From Ascidiaceihabitans sp034111945 (GTDB lineage Bacteria > Pseudomonadota > Alphaproteobacteria > Rhodobacterales > Rhodobacteraceae), in contig JBLHSG010000003.1 in NCBI GenBank assembly GCA_047626725.1, positions 62,001 through 126,000 on the forward strand: a DNA stretch of 64,000 nucleotides, written 5' to 3'. The stretch's first letter is position 1. Every line of letters starts with the position of its first letter. The position numbers and the translations under genes are program-made. The notes beneath the pieces are model-generated. The model made no database searches. It was not told the DNA's origin and saw only the letters and a program-made list of their open reading frames with translations. Below, piece after piece: positions 17,841-27,638 of the stretch.

Positions 17841-19954
17841 TTTGCAAACCTAACGCGTTGAGAATTTAGCAGAACAGTGATCGACGACGCCGACATCGCG
17901 AGGGCCGCCGCCAACGGTGTGGCAAGCCCGGCGAGGGCCAACGGAATCGCGATTGCGTTGTAAATCGCAGCAATTGCAAAGTTCTGTTTTGACAATCGAC
18001 AGGTCAATTTTGCGATCCGTAACAGCAACGGCAATTCAGCAAAGCTGTCTTTCAGGATCACAACATCTGACGCGCTGCGCGATGCATCTAGGGCCGACGC
18101 TGGTGCAATCGACGCATGTGCCGCGGCCAATGCGGCAGTGTCATTCAGCCCATCCCCAACCATCAAAACACGGTCCTGATTTTGTGCAAGATGCTGAAGG
18201 TATTCGAATTTTTCATCCGCGCGCACATCTGCTGTAACTGGCAAACCAAGGTCTGCGGCGAACAATTGCGCAGGCGGTGTCGCATCCCCTGTCACGATCT
18301 CGCAAGGCAACGATATGCCCGCCAACGCTGTGCGCACCCCGTCGCGCGGCGTTTCGCAGGCCGCAAAAGCAAGCGGTTGATTGTGCCCGATCCGCAGCCC
18401 CAGATCAGCAAAATTTGCATCCAGCCACGCACCACGGCCCAGCCGAACATCATGACCCTGCCACACGCCACTTACACCTTGGCCCGCGACTTCGGTGATC
18501 TGTTCAATCTGCGCGGCGGCAACATCGCCCAACGCCAAATCCAGCGCGCGCGATAATGGATGATGCGAGGCCTGCGCAAGACCTTTGGCAACCGCGCGTT
18601 CCGTTTCACACAGCGCCTCAGGCAACGTCACCGACGGGATGCTAAGCGTCCCGGTTTTGTCAAAAACCACGCGCGTTACCTCGGCCAGACGTTCCAATGC
18701 GGTGGCGTGTTTCACAAGGTACCCCATCGCAAAAAGACGACTGATCGCAGCCGTCGAAACCGCAGGCACGGCAAGGCCCAGCGCGCAAGGACAGGTGATA
18801 ATCAGCACCGCAATCGCAACATTGATCGCATGGCGCACATCACCCGTGCCAAGGTACCAGCCGATAAATGCGGCCAACGCCAACAGATGCACGGCAGGTG
18901 CGTAAATTTGCGCGGCGCGATCCGCCAAAGCGGTGTATGAATTGCGACTGTTCTCGGCCAGCTCGACCATGGTGGCCATCCGCCGCAGGGATGTGTCATC
19001 ACCCACCGCCGTAGCACGCAAGGTCAAAGGCTGCGCGACGTTGATTTCCCCAGCCTGAAGCATGGCGTTCTGGGTCACGTCAATTGCCGCAGATTCGCCT
19101 GTCAAAAACGAACGATCCATCAGTGCGCGCGCAGACAAAAGCACACCATCAACAGGCACACGCGCACCGGTCGCCACCATCACCACATCGCCAATATCAA
19201 GCTGAGCAACAGGAACCGTTTGCGCATTTCCATCAACGATACGCTGGGCTGTTTGTACCTCAAGGGCGGTCAATTCTTTGGCGGCAGATCGCGCGGCACT
19301 GCGTGTGCGATGATCCATAAACCGGCCAATCAGCAAAAAGAACGTCAGTGACAGGGCCGCATCAAAATAGGCATGCGCGCCGCCATTCAGCGTTTCGAAC
19401 AACGACATTCCAGCGGCAAGAATAATCGCCAACGAAATCGGAACATCCATGTTTAAACGCCCGACGCGCAACGCCGACCACGCATTCTGAAAAAACGGCT
19501 GACCCGCATAAGCCACCACAGGCAAGGCGATTGCCGCCGAAATCAGATGGAACAGGTCACGCGTCGCATCCGCTGCACCAGACCACACCGCAACCGACAA
19601 AAGCATGACGTTCATCATCGCAAATCCGGCAACCGCCATGCGCATCATCAAGGCACGCCCGACACTGTCATGGGCCGTGTTTAACGCCTCAAGATCAAGC
19701 GGATAGGCATCGAACCCCAAGTCCGTCAGTGCCGTTTCAATATGCTTTGGATCGACCGAACCGGTCATGCTGAGACGTTTCAAAGACAGGTTCACACGCA
19801 CGCTGCGCACCCCGATAATGCTGGCAAGTCCACGTTCGATTTTGCCAATACACGCCGCGCAATGAATGGTGGGCAGTGAAAATTTCAACGCCGGACCATC
19901 CGCGATATCTTGGGCAATCGGGGCAACCGCGCAGGCAGGACACGCGGCGTTCAT
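17837..19954 (-). CDS. ccoI: Copper-transporting P1B-type ATPase for cbb3 oxidase assembly (CcoI/FixI)
   Basis: A 705-residue P-type ATPase. It has an N-terminal metal site (HCAAC at 31-35), multiple membrane helices, the CPC ion-path motif in TCPCALGLAVP, the phosphorylation motif DKTGT and the hinge GDGLNDTAAL. It supplies copper for the CuB site of the cbb3 oxidase. It overlaps ccoH upstream and ccoS downstream by four bases each, so assembly of the set is coupled. Confidence 0.93.
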   Translation of the reverse strand: MNAACPACAVAPIAQDIADGPALKFSLPTIHCAACIGKIERGLASIIGVRSVRVNLSLKRLSMTGSVDPKHIETALTDLGFDAYPLDLEALNTAHDSVGRALMMRMAVAGFAMMNVMLLSVAVWSGAADATRDLFHLISAAIALPVVAYAGQPFFQNAWSALRVGRLNMDVPISLAIILAAGMSLFETLNGGAHAYFDAALSLTFFLLIGRFMDHRTRSAARSAAKELTALEVQTAQRIVDGNAQTVPVAQLDIGDVVMVATGARVPVDGVLLSARALMDRSFLTGESAAIDVTQNAMLQAGEINVAQPLTLRATAVGDDTSLRRMATMVELAENSRNSYTALADRAAQIYAPAVHLLALAAFIGWYLGTGDVRHAINVAIAVLIITCPCALGLAVPAVSTAAISRLFAMGYLVKHATALERLAEVTRVVFDKTGTLSIPSVTLPEALCETERAVAKGLAQASHHPLSRALDLALGDVAAAQIEQITEVAGQGVSGVWQGHDVRLGRGAWLDANFADLGLRIGHNQPLAFAACETPRDGVRTALAGISLPCEIVTGDATPPAQLFAADLGLPVTADVRADEKFEYLQHLAQNQDRVLMVGDGLNDTAALAAAHASIAPASALDASRSASDVVILKDSFAELPLLLRIAKLTCRLSKQNFAIAAIYNAIAIPLALAGLATPLAAALAMSASSITVLLNSQRVRFAK

Positions 19955-20400
19955 TGCATCGCGCGCACGACAATGCGCTGTTGAAACAAGGTGCCGTTTT
20001 CAGATCGTAATCGCAGGCGCAAATTCCAGTTTCCAGGACCACCATTGACCTGCGCGCGCATGGCCTGTCCGTCAAAAACAAATTGCGGCACCTCGTCAAA
20101 ACGTACGTTGGTTGCGCGCCCGAAAGTTGCCTGTTCGACCGTGGCCGCGATGGGCAAATCGTTTTCTAAAATAACCAACGACAACGTGTGATCCACCAAG
20201 GTCGCCGACACATCCCACCCAAGGCCAAGCTGGGCTGTACGATCCGCATCAAACGTCTGACTGGCGACGTAAGAATTGCGCACCTCAAGCCCCGGAAATG
20301 TGCGCACCGCCTGAAACGCCAACGTCAAATTCACTGCGATAATAATGCTGAACGCACCAGCAAACCCTGCAAAAACATGCCACCCTTTGATTTCGGTCAT
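19951..20400 (-). CDS. ccoH: FixH/CcoH family protein
   Basis: A 149-residue protein with one N-terminal membrane helix (GAFSIIIAVNLTLAFQAV) and a periplasmic beta-rich domain with LGLGWDVSATLV, the usual FixH layout. It assists cbb3 oxidase assembly. Four-base overlaps link it with ccoG before it and ccoI after it. Confidence 0.9.
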   Translation of the reverse strand: MTEIKGWHVFAGFAGAFSIIIAVNLTLAFQAVRTFPGLEVRNSYVASQTFDADRTAQLGLGWDVSATLVDHTLSLVILENDLPIAATVEQATFGRATNVRFDEVPQFVFDGQAMRAQVNGGPGNWNLRLRLRSENGTLFQQRIVVRAMQ

Positions 20401-21815
20401 GGCTGGTCCCTTCCGTTAAAAATCGTCGATTGGCTGGCGCGATTGCCGCTGTTGATGTCTTCGACCCACAAACGCAGCGCCGTATTATTCTGGCCTGATG
20501 CGTGATCTTGGGGTCGCGCTGTCACGTACACCCGCTGCAAAATTGTGGTGTCAGCAGGCACAGCGATCGACAGCACATCACCCCTGCCCTCTAGTTCGAT
20601 CCGCAGGGTTTCGGGGCTGGTCAGGTTCAGGTGAAACTGCCGCGCATCGCCCGATTTATTGCGCAGACGCACATCATAAATGTTGCGAATTGAACCGTCA
20701 GATTGCAGCACATACGTTGGATTGCGCACGGGGCTAACCGTCAGTTCGATGTCGCTGCGAATAAACAACGCATAAACCAGACCCAGCCCAATCGCCCCCC
20801 ACATCGCCGTATAAAGCAGCGTGCGCGGACGCAGGATATGACGCCACAACGGCACAGGTTTGGCACCGGCGCGTTCCGCGACTTCGTCCGACAAGGCGAG
20901 ATAATCAATCAAACCACGCGGCTTGCCGATCTTGTCCATCACGTCATCGCAGGCATCAATGCACAGGGCGCAGGTGATACATTCCATCTGCTGACCATCG
21001 CGAATATCGATCCCCACGGGGCACACATTCACGCAAGCCATACAGTCGATGCAGTCGCCCGTCGTGTCGTCGTGTTTCTTGCCTCGAGGTTCGCCCCGCC
21101 AATCGCGATAGGCGACGGTGATGGTGTCAGAATCCATCATCGCAGATTGGATGCGTGGCCATGGGCACATGTAAATGCAGACTTGTTCGCGCATGAACCC
21201 GCCAAAAACAAAGGTGGTCAGCGTCAAAATCGCGATCGTTATGTAGGCTGCGGGATGCGCGGTGAACGACACCAGCCCTGCCAGCAACGTAGGCGCATCA
21301 GCGAAATAGAACACCCATGCGCCGCCAGTCGCCAAGGCGATCAGCAACCAGACCGCCCATTTTGTCAGTCGCAGGCGCCATTTACGCCATGTCCACGCAC
21401 CGGTCCAAAGGCGAACACGGGCGTTGCGATCCCCCTCGATCCAGCGTTCTACCAGGATAAACAGGTCGGTCCAAACCGTCTGCGGGCATGCGTACCCACA
21501 CCACACACGGCCCAGCGCCGAGGTGAACAAAAACAACCCAAGGCCGGCCATAATCAGCAGCCCTGCGACAAAGTAGAATTCGTGTGGCCAAATTTCGATC
21601 CAGAAGAAATAGAACCGTCGCCCTGACACATCGACCAGCACGGCCTGGTCAGGCAGGTTCGGACCACGATCCCATCTGATCCATGGTGTCAGGTAGTAAA
21701 ATCCCAGCGTGACAGCCATGATCCACCATTTAAGCGTCCGGAAGAATCCAGACACTTTGCGTGGAAAAATAGGCACTTGGGCCTGATACAACGAGGGCGG
21801 TGATTTGATGGACAT
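20397..21815 (-). CDS. ccoG: cbb3 oxidase accessory ferredoxin protein CcoG (FixG/RdxA)
   Basis: A 472-residue membrane protein with several N-terminal helices and two 4Fe-4S clusters: CIDCMACVNVCP and CITCALCIDACD, each in the CxxCxxCxxxC(P) pattern, then a C-terminal periplasmic beta domain. CcoG has been linked to Cu(II) reduction for oxidase assembly. A perfect FNR box lies 55 bases upstream (21870-21883). Confidence 0.94.
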   Translation of the reverse strand: MSIKSPPSLYQAQVPIFPRKVSGFFRTLKWWIMAVTLGFYYLTPWIRWDRGPNLPDQAVLVDVSGRRFYFFWIEIWPHEFYFVAGLLIMAGLGLFLFTSALGRVWCGYACPQTVWTDLFILVERWIEGDRNARVRLWTGAWTWRKWRLRLTKWAVWLLIALATGGAWVFYFADAPTLLAGLVSFTAHPAAYITIAILTLTTFVFGGFMREQVCIYMCPWPRIQSAMMDSDTITVAYRDWRGEPRGKKHDDTTGDCIDCMACVNVCPVGIDIRDGQQMECITCALCIDACDDVMDKIGKPRGLIDYLALSDEVAERAGAKPVPLWRHILRPRTLLYTAMWGAIGLGLVYALFIRSDIELTVSPVRNPTYVLQSDGSIRNIYDVRLRNKSGDARQFHLNLTSPETLRIELEGRGDVLSIAVPADTTILQRVYVTARPQDHASGQNNTALRLWVEDINSGNRASQSTIFNGRDQP

Positions 21816-21869
21816 GTGTTTGGCTTCCTGTTCGCATGATAACCCTAGCTGGGGCTCACGCGGCGCGCC

Positions 21870-21883
21870 TTGATCTGAATCAA
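21870..21883 (-). promoter_or_regulatory. FNR-type box upstream of ccoG
   Basis: A perfect TTGAT-N4-ATCAA palindrome, 55 bases before the ccoG start. FnrL-type regulators bind this consensus, so ccoGHIS is expected to be induced at low oxygen. Confidence 0.85.
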
Positions 21884-21967
21884 GTAGCCCCGAAACGACT
21901 CGTTTTGCGAACAGGATCGTTTCGGGACCAAAAAGATCAACCAGCCGAAACTGGCGATCTTAACTGG

Positions 21968-22831
21968 TTATTCGCCTCCGCCCAACGCGTGCACATAGGC
22001 GGAAACGGCGCGAATATCGGCAGGTGGCAGGCGTTGCCCCCACGCAGGCATTACCCCGTAGCGCGCATTTTTAATTGTCTCACCAAGTGCGGCGCGATCA
22101 CCGCCATAAAGCCAGATTGCATCGGCTAGGTTCGGGGCCCCGATTTCGCGATCACCTAGGCCCGCGTTGCCATGACAGGCAGAACAATTGTCTGCGAAAA
22201 CCTCGCCCCCGGCTGCTGCCAGTGCCACGTCATGGTCACCGTTTGACAACGACAGGACGTATTCGACTGTGGCGGTAATCTCGTCTTCCTCAAGCATCTC
22301 GCCAAAGGCTGGCATTTGCGAAAATCGCGCATCAGGGTCAGTTTCGTTGCGCACCCCATGATCGATCGTGTGTGAAATTTCTGCCATTGATCCGCCCCAA
22401 AGCCAGTCATTGTCGAGCAGGTTTGGATAGCCTTTGGCCCCCGCCGCACCAGCCCCGTGACACTGCGAACATTGCGCGCGAAACACCGCACCACCACGCG
22501 CGATGGCGTAGCGATTTAGATCGTCGTTTTCGGGCAAGGTTGTCATATCTACAGCCAACAACGCGGTGACAAGGTCGGCGTTTTGACTGTTATGCACCGC
22601 GATATCTTCGGCCACTTGCGCGCGCGACGACCAGCCCAAAACCCCTTTTGTTGCGCCTGAAACCATCGGCCATGCAGGGTACGCGATGACGTAAATGATG
22701 CCCCAGATGATCGTCAAATACAGCGTCCACAACCACCAGCGCGGCAACGGGTTGTTCAGTTCTTCGATCCCGTCCCAGCTATGGCCTGTGGTTTCGACAC
22801 CGGTTTCAGTATCAACTTTGCGATCAGCCAT
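21968..22831 (-). CDS. ccoP: cbb3 oxidase dihaem subunit III (CcoP)
   Basis: A 287-residue protein with an N-terminal membrane anchor (WWLWTLYLTIIWGIIYVIAY near residues 32-51) and two c-type haem sites: C121-C124-H125 and C216-C219-H220. It carries electrons from soluble cytochrome c towards subunit II. The start overlaps ccoQ by eight bases. Confidence 0.96.
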   Translation of the reverse strand: MADRKVDTETGVETTGHSWDGIEELNNPLPRWWLWTLYLTIIWGIIYVIAYPAWPMVSGATKGVLGWSSRAQVAEDIAVHNSQNADLVTALLAVDMTTLPENDDLNRYAIARGGAVFRAQCSQCHGAGAAGAKGYPNLLDNDWLWGGSMAEISHTIDHGVRNETDPDARFSQMPAFGEMLEEDEITATVEYVLSLSNGDHDVALAAAGGEVFADNCSACHGNAGLGDREIGAPNLADAIWLYGGDRAALGETIKNARYGVMPAWGQRLPPADIRAVSAYVHALGGGE

Positions 22832-23012
22832 CGACCTGTCCTTTCGGCGATTTCACAGCAACATCATCGCGCAGCGGGATCATGCTAGCGTCTTTGCGGG
22901 CTTTGCTTTGGCTGGGCAAAAACGCCCAAACACCAGCGCCGATAAAATAGGCGAACATCGCCAAAAGCACCCAGCTGTCAGCGATTTCACGCAGGAGGGA
23001 ATAGGTATCCAT
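22824..23012 (-). CDS. ccoQ: cbb3 oxidase small subunit CcoQ (FixQ)
   Basis: The ATG at 23012 has AGGAGG just upstream. The 62-residue protein starts MDTYSLLREIADSWVLLAMF and has one membrane helix, then a polar tail. It stabilises the oxidase complex. It overlaps ccoP by eight bases. Confidence 0.9.
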   Translation of the reverse strand: MDTYSLLREIADSWVLLAMFAYFIGAGVWAFLPSQSKARKDASMIPLRDDVAVKSPKGQVDG

Positions 23013-23022
23013 ATCGGGCCTC

Positions 23023-23748
23023 CTAACGGCTTGGATCTGGGGTGAACGTCGAAAAATCGACCATCGTGCCAAGGACCTGAAGATACGAAATCAGCGCATC
23101 CATTTCCGTCAGCTCCGGTTGGCCATCAAAGTTGGACACGACAACACCGGGATAACGTTCGGCCAGCGCATCCCAATCGCCATCGGGATCAGCCTGCACA
23201 TGAAAATCGGCCGCCGCCTGTTCGATCTGCGCGTCCGTATACGGCACCCCGACAAAACGGTGCGTCGATAGCAATGCTTCGATGTGTTTGCCGTCGATCT
23301 TTGTGTCCGACAAAAACGCATATTTTGGCATGATGCTTTCGGGCACAACCGATTGCGGATCGCTAAGGTGATCCACGTGCCACGCATCAGAATACCGCCC
23401 GCCGACACGCGCAACATCAGGGCCTGTGCGTTTGGACCCCCACTGAAACGGATGGTCGTATTGCGATTCTGCAGCCAGCGAATAATGCCCGTAACGTTCG
23501 ACCTCGTCGCGCATAGGGCGGATCATTTGGCTATGACAAACATAGCAGCCCTCGCGAATGTAGATGTCGCGCCCGGTCAGCTCCAAAGGCGAATAGGGGC
23601 GCACGCCCTCCACGTCTTCGATTGTGTTTTCCAGCCAGAACAGCGGCGCAATTTCAACGATCCCACCGATGGTGACGACCAGCAACGAAAAGGTCAAAAG
23701 CAGCGTCGGGCTTTTTTCCAGAATGGCGTGTTTATCAAGAATGGCCAT
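23023..23748 (-). CDS. ccoO: cbb3 oxidase monohaem subunit II (CcoO)
   Basis: A 241-residue membrane-anchored cytochrome c. The helix is at about residues 15-38 and the haem site at C68-C71-H72 (GCYVCHSQMIRP), a family signature. Ten bases separate it from ccoN. Confidence 0.96.
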   Translation of the reverse strand: MAILDKHAILEKSPTLLLTFSLLVVTIGGIVEIAPLFWLENTIEDVEGVRPYSPLELTGRDIYIREGCYVCHSQMIRPMRDEVERYGHYSLAAESQYDHPFQWGSKRTGPDVARVGGRYSDAWHVDHLSDPQSVVPESIMPKYAFLSDTKIDGKHIEALLSTHRFVGVPYTDAQIEQAAADFHVQADPDGDWDALAERYPGVVVSNFDGQPELTEMDALISYLQVLGTMVDFSTFTPDPSR

Positions 23749-23758
23749 GATGTGATCC

Positions 23759-25363
23759 TTATTCGGCTGGGGTTGCGTGTGGGATGGCGGCAGTTGCGGG
23801 TTTGGCCCCGCGGATGGTCATCCACATGTTCCAAATCATCACCAACGCCCCGCTGAGGAACAAAACACCGCCCAAACCACGCACCACATACATCGGGAAT
23901 TTGGCACTGACCGTGTCGGCAAACGAGTTCACGAGGAAACCCTGATCGTCGACTTCGCGCCACATCAGACCTTCCATAATTCCAGTCACCCACATGGACG
24001 CCGCGTATAAGACGATCCCCAATGTCGCGAGCCAAAAGTGCCAGTTGATCGCCGACATCGAATGCATTTCCTTACGACCCCAAAGACGCGGCGTCAGGAA
24101 ATAAATGCAGGCAAACGTGATCATGCCGTTCCAACCCAGCGCACCGGAATGCACGTGCCCGATGGTCCAGTCGGTGTAATGCGACAGCGAATTCACTGCG
24201 CGGATCGACATCATCGGTCCCTCGAATGTGGACATGCCATAAAAGCCCAACGACAGCACAAACATCCGCATGATCGGATCGGTGCGCAGCTTGTCCCACG
24301 CGCCTTGCAACGTCATCAAACCGTTGATCATACCACCCCAGCTGGGCATCCACAGGATGATCGAAAACACCATGCCAAGGGTCGATGCCCAATCAGGTAA
24401 AGCTGTGTAATGCAAGTGGTGCGGGCCCGCCCAGATGTATAGAAATATCAGCGCCCAAAAGTGGATAATCGACAGTTTATAGCTGTAAACTGGACGGTTC
24501 GCCTGCTTGGGGACAAAGTAGTACATCATACCAAGGAACCCGGCAGTCAGGAAAAACCCGACCGCGTTATGGCCGTACCACCACTGGGTCATCGCATCCT
24601 GTACACCGGAAAATACCTGAACAGATTTGGACCCCCAAATGCTGACCGGCACCGACAGGTTGTTGACCACATGCAGCATCGCCACCGTGATTATGAAGGC
24701 AAGGTAGAACCAGTTCGCGACGTAAATATGCTTTTCGCGGCGCTTAAAAATTGTACCCAAGAACACCGCCAAATAGGCCAGCCAAACCACGGTCAACCAG
24801 ATGTCGACGTACCATTCCGGTTCTGCGTATTCTTTGGATTGGGTGGCCCCCAGCAAATAACCCGTCGCCGCCAAGACGATGAACAACTGATAGCCCCAGA
24901 ACACAAACCACGCCGTGTTACCGCCCCACAAACGCACCGCACTGGTCCGTTGCACCACATAAAACGAGGTCGCGATCAGAGCATTGCCGCCAAACGCAAA
25001 AATCACCGCACTGGTGTGCAGCGGACGCAATCGGCCAAAGTTGGTGAACGGCTGCCCCCAGTCGAAATTCAGCTCTGGAAACGCCAGTTGAAAGGCGATG
25101 AACGTACCGACCAGAAAACCGACGATGCCCCAAAACGCGGTGGCAATAACGCCGGCGCGAATGACCCCGTCGAAATAAATACCGTCATGCGCCATCATGC
25201 GCACAGGTTCATCCGTTTTACGCAACACCCAGATGAACATCGCAAATGCGATCACCATGATTAGAAATGCGTGCACCTGATAGGCCAGATCATGCGCCCA
25301 ACTGCTGGCAATCGCCGCGATCAGCGTAATTGCCCCCAAAAGGATAAGTTTCACATAGTCCAT
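23759..25363 (-). CDS. ccoN: cbb3 oxidase catalytic subunit I (CcoN)
   Basis: A 534-residue multi-helix protein. Histidine ligands are visible in WYGHNAVGFFLT and GPHHLHYTALP (CuB region) and HVHSGALGWNGM (haem ligands). It reduces oxygen at a haem b3-CuB centre with high affinity and pumps protons. It heads the ccoNOQP operon; an FNR box lies 83 bases upstream. Confidence 0.96.
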   Translation of the reverse strand: MDYVKLILLGAITLIAAIASSWAHDLAYQVHAFLIMVIAFAMFIWVLRKTDEPVRMMAHDGIYFDGVIRAGVIATAFWGIVGFLVGTFIAFQLAFPELNFDWGQPFTNFGRLRPLHTSAVIFAFGGNALIATSFYVVQRTSAVRLWGGNTAWFVFWGYQLFIVLAATGYLLGATQSKEYAEPEWYVDIWLTVVWLAYLAVFLGTIFKRREKHIYVANWFYLAFIITVAMLHVVNNLSVPVSIWGSKSVQVFSGVQDAMTQWWYGHNAVGFFLTAGFLGMMYYFVPKQANRPVYSYKLSIIHFWALIFLYIWAGPHHLHYTALPDWASTLGMVFSIILWMPSWGGMINGLMTLQGAWDKLRTDPIMRMFVLSLGFYGMSTFEGPMMSIRAVNSLSHYTDWTIGHVHSGALGWNGMITFACIYFLTPRLWGRKEMHSMSAINWHFWLATLGIVLYAASMWVTGIMEGLMWREVDDQGFLVNSFADTVSAKFPMYVVRGLGGVLFLSGALVMIWNMWMTIRGAKPATAAIPHATPAE

Positions 25364-25445
25364 AAAATGCCCTCACGTTAATCAGAGCACCACTGGACGC
25401 CCCTGTTCGCAGGACCGTTTCTAAGGACAAGTAAAAGCGCGTTCC

Positions 25446-25459
25446 TTGATCTGCATCAA
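25446..25459 (-). promoter_or_regulatory. FNR-type box upstream of ccoN
   Basis: TTGAT-CTGC-ATCAA, a perfect FNR palindrome 83 bases before the ccoN start, in the interval between fnrL and ccoN. It implies direct oxygen control of ccoNOQP by the adjacent FnrL. Confidence 0.87.
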
Positions 25460-25487
25460 CAAACGAAAATTTCTGGGATAAGTCGGA

Positions 25488-26210
25488 TTAGATTAAAACG
25501 GCATCGTCGCCTGTGGCTTCGCGCAGGGCGTCTAGGTCCATAATTTCAATCTGCTTGCGACCCGAAAGACCAATAACGCCTTCCTTTTTCAAGCTGTTGA
25601 ATTGACGCGAAACTGTCTCAAGCGTCAGCCCGATATAGTTGGCGATCTGGTCACGGGTCATTGGCAAATCTACAACCAATGTATTGCCGTTCGTGTCCGT
25701 CAGGCTGCGCTGTACCAGCATGTTGATAAAGGTCGCGATTTTTTCACGTGCGGTTTTACGGCCCAGCAAAACCATCCAATCGCGCGCGGCATCCAGTTCA
25801 TCCAAGGCCAATTCCATCAAACGCTGCGCAACATGTGGCGTGTCGTCGACAAGACGTTCAAACGGTTTTCGTTCAAACCTGCAAAGTGTCACTTTGGTCG
25901 TCGCGGTCACATCAAAATCAACCTCAACGCGGCCCGGTCGTCCGATAAAATCCGATGGCAACATCAGCCCGACAATTTGCGTGCGCCCGTCCTCTAACGT
26001 CTTCGAAAGGCTCGCGACCCCGTCCACCAACGACGCAACATAATCAAGCGGTTGCCCACGCCAAAAGATGATTTCACCCGCGTCAAAGGTCTTGTAGGAC
26101 TTCATATTTTCAAGGCGCGAAAGTTCATCATCATCGCACCGCGCGCACACAGCACGGTGACGGATAGGGCATTCAGTGCACCGCATATTTACGAATGAGG
26201 GTTGGTCCAT
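25488..26210 (-). CDS. fnrL: Oxygen-sensing Crp/Fnr-family regulator FnrL
   Basis: A 240-residue regulator. An N-terminal cysteine cluster (C11, C14, C22, C25) plus C110 in VTLCRFE provide the ligands expected for a 4Fe-4S cluster; a cyclic-nucleotide-like domain is followed by a helix-turn-helix with TRDQIANYIGLTLETVSRQ, where ETVSR is typical of FNR recognition. It lies upstream of ccoN on the same strand and its predicted sites are at 25446 and 21870. Confidence 0.92.
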   Translation of the reverse strand: MDQPSFVNMRCTECPIRHRAVCARCDDDELSRLENMKSYKTFDAGEIIFWRGQPLDYVASLVDGVASLSKTLEDGRTQIVGLMLPSDFIGRPGRVEVDFDVTATTKVTLCRFERKPFERLVDDTPHVAQRLMELALDELDAARDWMVLLGRKTAREKIATFINMLVQRSLTDTNGNTLVVDLPMTRDQIANYIGLTLETVSRQFNSLKKEGVIGLSGRKQIEIMDLDALREATGDDAVLI

Positions 26211-26335
26211 GGTGCCATTTTAAATCAAAGTTGCTGACGACGTAACCGTCTTTAGAAAGAACTCTGAAAATACCAGATTGGTAACTTTACGCCCCCCCGC
26301 GGGAATGCAAAATCACCAACAAAAATTCGACCAAA

Positions 26336-27625
26336 CTACATATAATAGATGTAAAAATCCCGTAACGCTTCGGGCTCTAGGGCCGCCGTTTTTTCAACCT
26401 CGGCTTCTTTCATAAACACGTGGTTTTCAACCAATCCCGCACCAACAGCATCAGACAAAACCGTATCCGCCGCCAGATCTGCAATTGCTGATTTCAGATC
26501 AGTCGCAGCCCCAATTGTTGCATCCGTTTCGACAAACCCGTCACCGGTTTCCATGGGCTGCAAATCATATCCATGTTCGACCCCCAAAAGGGCCGCTTGC
26601 AAGACCGCAGCAACAGCCGTGTAGGGGTTTGACGACGCATCAGCCATACGATGTTCAAGGCGCGCTTTTGCCCCTCCTTCGCTACTAATCCGCGTCGTGA
26701 CATTACGATGATCACCGCCCCAATTTTGCCAGTGCCCCGACAATGACCCCGGTTGCAGGCGATCATACGAATTCGTCGTGGGCGCGATCAAACCTGCCAA
26801 GCCTTTGTGATGATGCAACAAACCTGCGATACACCCACGCGCCAAATCGTTTAGATGCGCGGGCCCACCTTTGCCCCCAGTCGACAGGGCATTGTCGCCA
26901 TTCTGATCGGTGAACGAGAAATTGATGTGCATGCCGTTGCCCCCCGCCTCTACGATTGGCTTGGGCATAAAGGTCAGGATCACGCCTTCGCTTAGCGCGA
27001 CTTCGCGGGCCATTTGGCGGAACAAAATAATGTCGTCGACCGCCTTTAGCGCGTTATCAAACGTCAGCGTATATTCGAATTGCGGGCTGTCATATTCCGC
27101 TGTGATCATATCAAGCGAAAAGCCCAATTCCTCTGCCACATCCCAGATCGCATCGTTGAAACCACGCGGGTCGGTGAAGGGGCCAGTGCCATACACCACG
27201 GCACCCAAACTGTCGTAGGGCACCAGTTTTCCGTCGTCATTATGGATGAATGCAAAGGCCTCAAGCTCAATGCCGACTTTGGGCGTTAACCCCTTTGCCT
27301 CCCATGCGGCGATCGCGCGTTTTAACGCACCACGCGGGCACATCGGTAACGGCGCGCCGTCTGTGTCGAACAAATCGCCAAGCACGATTTTTGTACCACT
27401 TTCCCAGCACTCCCTGATGTCGTCGCCCTGCCAACGAAGTTCCATGTCTGGCAGGCCCTCCATCATCATGGCACCGGGCGCTGGCAGCAAATCTTTGTCG
27501 TAGTGAACGCCAAATGTGGATCGGCAGAACCGCGTTTCGTTGTCGCCGATTTTGGAATGGGGTAAATATTTCCCGCGCATAATGCTTAGGTGGTCGCAAA
27601 AAACAGCGCGCAATCTATCGTTCAT
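26336..27625 (-). CDS. Glutamine synthetase family protein (possible gamma-glutamyl-amine ligase)
   Basis: A 429-residue protein with the GS catalytic domain: GIELEAFAF and AGGNGMHINFSF (metal and ATP sites), TTNSYDRLQPGS and SSNPYTAVAAVLQA, matching the core around the glutamate-binding and arginine-rich loops. It is more like the PuuA/GlnA4-type ligases than housekeeping GlnA. With the P450 upstream and the class I amidotransferase nearby, it may join glutamate to an amine. Substrate is inferred from context. Confidence 0.75.
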   Translation of the reverse strand: MNDRLRAVFCDHLSIMRGKYLPHSKIGDNETRFCRSTFGVHYDKDLLPAPGAMMMEGLPDMELRWQGDDIRECWESGTKIVLGDLFDTDGAPLPMCPRGALKRAIAAWEAKGLTPKVGIELEAFAFIHNDDGKLVPYDSLGAVVYGTGPFTDPRGFNDAIWDVAEELGFSLDMITAEYDSPQFEYTLTFDNALKAVDDIILFRQMAREVALSEGVILTFMPKPIVEAGGNGMHINFSFTDQNGDNALSTGGKGGPAHLNDLARGCIAGLLHHHKGLAGLIAPTTNSYDRLQPGSLSGHWQNWGGDHRNVTTRISSEGGAKARLEHRMADASSNPYTAVAAVLQAALLGVEHGYDLQPMETGDGFVETDATIGAATDLKSAIADLAADTVLSDAVGAGLVENHVFMKEAEVEKTAALEPEALRDFYIYYM

Positions 27626-27638
27626 TTTGTGTCTCCCG

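Noticed and set aside
20703..21626. A 307-residue open frame on the plus strand opposite ccoG
   Set aside because: It is antisense to ccoG, with His/Arg/Gln-rich composition typical of a shadow frame and no ribosome site.
24461..25264. A 267-residue open frame opposite ccoN
   Set aside because: Shadow of ccoN; highly biased towards His, Arg and Gln and without family signal.
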